Below, one piece after another: positions 5,317 through 6,323 of a stretch of DNA of 6,323 nucleotides (position 1 is its first letter; each line of letters starts with the position of its first letter). Source of the DNA: Alphaproteobacteria bacterium (GTDB lineage Bacteria; Pseudomonadota; Alphaproteobacteria; Rhizobiales; Xanthobacteraceae); assembly GCA_005883445.1 (NCBI GenBank), contig VAZL01000457.1, positions 1-6,323 on the forward strand, written 5' to 3'. The notes under the pieces are model-generated. The model made no database searches, was not told where the DNA came from, and was given only the letters and a program-made list of their open reading frames with translations. A program made the translations under genes and the position numbers.

Positions 5317-5327
5317 AGGATGCAAAC

Positions 5328-6023
5328 ATGAAGATTGGCATCATCGGCGCAGGCCAAATTGGCGGCACGCTGACCCGTCGCCTTACCGCGCTGGGACACA
5401 AGGTTTTTGTAGCAAACTCGCGAGGTCCCGAAACGCTCTCCGACTTGGCCGCCGAAACCGGCGCGACCGCTGTGTCGGTCCCAGAAGCCGTTCGCGGCGT
5501 GGATCTCATCGTGGTTACCATTCCTCAAAAGAATATTCCGAACCTCCCGGCCGGTTTGTTCGCCGATACGCCGGACCGGGTGGTTGTCGTCGATACCGGC
5601 AACTATTACCCACGCCAACGCGACGGCCGCATCGAGGCGATCGAGGCGGGCCTGCCGGAGAGCCGCTGGGTCGAGCAGCAGATTGGCCGGCCGGTGATCA
5701 AAGCGTTCAACAACATTTACGCCCGACATCTTTTCGAATTGGGCCGGCCTGCAGGCGCGCCCGGGCGCATCGCCTTGCCAGTTGCGGGCGATGACGACGC
5801 AGCCAAGACCGTCGTTCTGAAGCTCGTCGAAGAACTGGGCTTTGATGGCGTCGATGCCGGCGGTCTGGACGAGTCCTGGCGGCAGCAGCCCGGTACGCCG
5901 GTCTACACCAAGGACTTCGACGCCGACGGTGTGCGGCGCGGCTTGTACGAAGCGAGCAAAGACCGCACTCCGGAATGGCGCGGCACCTCGAACAGCCCCG
6001 GTAGCTTCACCGCTCCTGCTTGA
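5328..6023 (+). CDS. F420-dependent NADP reductase-like oxidoreductase (COG2085-type)
   Basis: Cytoplasmic Rossmann-fold oxidoreductase of the 'NADP oxidoreductase, coenzyme F420-dependent' family; characterised members pass hydride between NADP(H) and F420, but many proteobacterial ones have no known substrate and may use another partner. Residues 3-12 (IGIIGAGQIG) are the GxGxxG nucleotide-binding motif. N30-S31-R32 at the end of strand two fits binding of the NADP 2'-phosphate. VVTIP (62-66), VVVDTGNYY (86-94), KAFNNI (125-130) and QPGTPVYT (187-194) are family landmarks in the expected order. At 231 residues it is of normal length and appears complete. TAGGA lies 7 bases before the ATG, and a three-codon frame (ATG 5320) overlaps the start as ATGA. 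It stands alone; its upstream region carries two dyads and a tandem repeat. Confidence 0.87.
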   Translation: MKIGIIGAGQIGGTLTRRLTALGHKVFVANSRGPETLSDLAAETGATAVSVPEAVRGVDLIVVTIPQKNIPNLPAGLFADTPDRVVVVDTGNYYPRQRDGRIEAIEAGLPESRWVEQQIGRPVIKAFNNIYARHLFELGRPAGAPGRIALPVAGDDDAAKTVVLKLVEELGFDGVDAGGLDESWRQQPGTPVYTKDFDADGVRRGLYEASKDRTPEWRGTSNSPGSFTAPA

Positions 6024-6323
6024 ACGCGCGCTGGCTGGGTGCTTCAGACCGGCCGCGAACCACGAAATCATGATGCGCTTCACCGGGTGTGCCCGCCATT
6101 GGCATCCGTGGGGCCGGGGCTCTTGCGCGCAACCCCTGAGCGGACGCGCGTCAATCCGGGCCGACCGCTCATAACGGTCTGGGAATCCTCCCGGGCCAAC
6201 CACGCAGTCCGGGGACCGGGGGCACTTCGAGCATCCTTGATTGTGCCAATAACCTTCGCGGTCTGGAGCACGCTTTATAGAATTCCCTATGGAAGTACCC
6301 CACGCTGGCGACGCCACTGGGGA
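6024..6323. other. Gene-free stretch at the right edge
   Basis: No supportable gene is present. About 90 bases after the oxidoreductase stop, GGGG-ctc-TTGCGCGCAA-CCCC (6116-6136) holds a 10-bp palindrome and could help end transcription, though no T-run follows. TAGAAT (6278-6283) with a poor -35 (TTCGCG, 17 bases upstream) could be a promoter for a gene beyond the window. The last 25 bases contain GGCG-A-CGCC flanked by CCCCA and TGGGG. Confidence 0.35.

Noticed and set aside
6255..6283. Promoter TTCGCG-N17-TAGAAT
   Set aside because: Good -10 but poor -35, and no gene visible downstream, so mentioned only as a possibility in the edge-region entry.
5199..6317. Minus-strand 372-codon open frame
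   Set aside because: Antisense to the well-supported oxidoreductase and extending over gene-free DNA at both ends; composition is Arg/Gly/Ala-rich without any recognisable domain or start signal.
6290..6323. Possible new gene starting at ATG 6290
   Set aside because: Only 11 codons visible, with no ribosome binding site before it.
1..6323. CRISPR array, tRNA, insertion sequence or phage ends
   Set aside because: Repeats found are single pairs or dyads; no regularly spaced repeats, cloverleaf, transposase or terminal inverted repeats were seen.

Overview
The window looks like an ordinary chromosomal stretch of a GC-rich alphaproteobacterium. Bradyrhizobium or a close relative of it is my best guess. 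This rests on codon use, on the small secreted hypothetical proteins, and on the Tat-exported bicupin; it is a judgement from memory, not a database result.

Left part (1-1437, minus strand). A di-heme cytochrome c peroxidase/MauG-type gene runs off the left edge; both CxxCH heme sites are visible and the start region looks disturbed. Upstream of it on the same strand lies a 109-residue secreted protein of unknown function with a strong ribosome binding site. A 9-bp stem-loop sits between the two.

Middle part (1440-3727, plus strand). A very GC-rich terminator-like hairpin is followed at once by a frameshifted N-terminal remnant of a GDP-mannose 4,6-dehydratase gene (gmd). Next comes an intact-looking bicupin of the oxalate decarboxylase family. 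It has a twin-arginine signal and two complete HxH/E/H metal sites, but its normal C-terminal segment appears to be replaced by about 87 residues unlike the family. The gmd remnant and the altered bicupin tail suggest an area that has undergone rearrangement.

Right part (3728-6323). A convergent 84-residue Gly/Pro-rich secreted protein (minus strand) is followed by two small plus-strand genes of unknown function (67 and 63 residues), each with a good Shine-Dalgarno site. A possible third small gene and two inverted repeats with the same CGGATC/GATCCG arms lie upstream of them. After about 400 bases with no convincing gene comes a 231-residue F420-dependent NADP reductase-like oxidoreductase. 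Its upstream region holds a hairpin over a candidate -10 box, a palindrome and a perfect 20-bp tandem duplication. The last 300 bases hold no gene I can support.

The genes do not form one pathway. The peroxidase, the small secreted proteins and the bicupin all act or are predicted to act outside the cytoplasmic membrane; the right-hand oxidoreductase is cytoplasmic. I see no CRISPR array, tRNA, rRNA, insertion sequence, toxin-antitoxin pair or recognisable defence system. The most unusual items are the altered bicupin C-terminus, the paired inverted repeats before the small-gene pair, and the gmd remnant beside a terminator-like hairpin.
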